From positions 82,320 through 130,879 of the forward strand of contig NW_004440248.1 of the NCBI RefSeq assembly GCF_000330505.1: a stretch of 48,560 bases of DNA, given 5' to 3'. Shown piece after piece: positions 46,801 to 48,560 of the stretch. A program made the translations under genes and the position numbers. The notes beneath the pieces are model-generated. The model had not been told where the DNA came from and ran no database searches. It worked only from the letters and a program-made list of their open reading frames with translations. The stretch is from Entamoeba invadens IP1 (taxonomy: Eukaryota; Evosea; Mastigamoebida; Endamoebidae). Position 1 is the first letter of the stretch, and each line of letters starts with the position of its first letter.

Positions 46801-48560
46801 AACTGTATGTTTTAAAAATGATTAAAACCACAATCAATTAATAAATAAAATGTATATAATTAAAAAGCATTTTTAAAATCAATTAAAAAACAAATATTAA
46901 TGTTTTTTGTCATTTTTGTTTAAAGTCTTCTTTTCTAAATTTTATAAAAATATTATTACACATAATAGTTAGTAACTCTTCAATGATACAATATACTGAA
47001 CATAAACAAATATATTGTTTTCAACTCAAAAAAGTGTCTGTTTTAATGATCTAAATTAATTATGTGGTATTTTATGTTCCGGTCTTAAATTACTTGTTTA
47101 CACATGAAAATATGAAAAGTTTTAATATTTAATCATCCAATCTTAAAATTGTAGATTGATGATAGAATCAATTGTTTAATTTGTGATTGGAATATAATTA
47201 TAATGATTATTTTTGAATGATTTATAACTATCGTTAGGAAATGTATATATATGTTTTACATATTGATAACTATGAAAGTGTTAATATTAAATCACTTGAT
47301 AAACACAAGTGTGATGTTAATAGATAATAAATATTTTTTGTGTGTAATCATTTTTAAATAACATGTCACAACATTTATAAATTAAAGACCAACAGAAAAT
47401 AGTCGTACAGCAAGAAAATTGTTTTACACTCGTGATTTTAGTATCAAACAAACTAAAAAATCTGGATTATTTTTTCACTTATAGAATTTGGCTAAACAAT
47501 CAGGGAAAAAATGGGTTTTGAAAAAATAATAACCCGACTTTATAAAGAAAAATAATATAAAACAACTTGTAAGACTATTTTCTGATGTACGACAGTTTTG
47601 TGGTTCTCTTTATTATTAAATTTTTATACATGAATACTCATTTTCAAATGTATTTGGATTTAAATAAAAATAATGAATTTGTTCAAACAATTATTGTTAA
47701 TAATTTGTGTTACTTAAGGAGTTTTTAATTAAAAATGGTGTGGTAATAATTAAAACAAAGTATATCAAAGGTTGGTATTTTTTAATATTTTTATATGACA
47801 AAGTTTCCAAAAAAAACTAATTCTACAATTCATCATATGTTCATTTGTTTCTGTATCAACGAATATTGATTAAAAAATAAATCAATATTTTTATATGTAA
47901 AATAGTTTCTAATTCAATATGATTACAAAAATATATTTTGAAATAATGCATTATTTAAAGGAAAATATCTTTGTATGTAACTTATAATAATTATCAACAC
48001 CATATTATCCAATAAATAGAAGACAAACTTTAATTAAATAGACAATTTAAATAAAGTTTGTCAGATATGTACATGTTCTTAAACTGAAAAGCAAATACTT
48101 TATTTTAAAAACACAAAACAATTGTTACCATTAAAAAATAGAGTATAAAAATTGTTGTTTTATGATCTTAATTGTCTGTAATAAACAACATGATATTTGA
48201 TAAGACATATTAGTGTTGAATTGATTTTTGATCACAAATAACGTTTTTTGTTTTTTTAATATGATATCATTTTAGGAGTTGTTTTTTAAAAAAGTAATTA
48301 TCTAATTTTTACACATTTCATTTTTTATTTGACATTTATTTTTTAAAAAGTCTTTAATCTTTTTTAACCAAATTGATCTTTTTTCCTCTTTGTTTTTTAT
48401 TCCAATTCTAATTATATTTTTTTTCTTTTGCATTTTCCATTATTTTTTTTCTGCCAAATATTTTTAAATCAACCAACCCACAAAAAAACGGGAAATATTT
48501 TTTTTCATTAAAAAAACAATCTTTGGGTATTTTTTCCCGCCTGTTTGCATTAAAAAAAAT
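43853..48560. other. Long AT-rich spacer to the window end
   Basis: 4.7 kb with no supported gene on either strand. It contains the short direct repeat and hairpin at 44568-44706 and several poly-A/poly-T tracts. A slightly less AT-rich patch at 45500-45860 has no open frame of note. Confidence 0.5.
44568..44706 (+). repeat. Direct repeat pair with a hairpin between
   Basis: Two copies (44568-44624 and 44649-44706) start TTTTTGTGAAAAAACATGGT and share TTTTTAGT and ATTATTAGAT further on. Between them CAAAAAGGC and GCCTTTTTG form a perfect stem around AATATTA (44629-44655). Confidence 0.7.

Overview
This is an AT-rich eukaryotic window, most likely from an Entamoeba genome, and E. invadens fits best. 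Three things point there: CXXC-rich surface proteins, including a transmembrane receptor kinase of the Entamoeba TMK type; short, intron-poor genes with close upstream TATA-like or GAAC-like motifs; and a dense mix of DNA transposons (Maverick/Polinton, hAT, MULE, Tc1/mariner, pogo/Tigger), which is known for E. invadens. The species call is an inference. || Layout. Bases 1-8.7 kb hold a decayed Maverick/Polinton DNA polymerase B gene on the minus strand. It is cut in two by a 5.1-kb hAT-like element with CAGTG termini that carries its own broken transposase. Bases 9.7-11.5 kb hold a decayed Mutator-like (MULE) transposase, followed by a 100-N assembly gap. Bases 12.0-14.4 kb hold a decayed pogo/Tigger DDE transposase. 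Bases 15.1-16.9 kb hold an intact 626-residue secreted, GPI-anchor-like, CXXC-repeat surface protein. Bases 19.5-23.3 kb hold a truncated Tc1/mariner transposase abutting a MULE whose two arms are nearly identical 713-bp inverted repeats. A tRNA-like gene with internal Pol III boxes and a probable intron lies 137 bp beyond it. || Bases 23.8-36 kb are mostly AT-rich spacer with relics: an unidentified coding remnant, a frameshifted multi-pass membrane protein, a Rho-family GTPase pseudogene, an unknown split ORF, a 170-bp pogo-type MITE with TA target duplications, abutting 7-mer and 6-mer microsatellites, and a GH15 glucoamylase-like pseudogene. Bases 37.4-42.8 kb hold a very large receptor kinase: signal peptide, more than 1,300 residues of CXXC repeats, one TM helix, a beta-sandwich-like domain and a complete protein kinase. 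It is split by one frameshift. Bases 42.8-48.6 kb are AT-rich with a duplicated coding relic and short repeats. || How the genes relate. The two cysteine-rich genes are the clear host genes and would act at the cell surface in adhesion or sensing. Almost everything else is transposon debris or broken host genes. The most interesting items are the MULE, whose arms are nearly identical while its transposase carries two in-frame TGA codons, at least one exactly where its neighbour MULE has Trp, and the isolated intron-bearing tRNA-like gene beside it. Calls come from reading motifs by eye; no database search was run.
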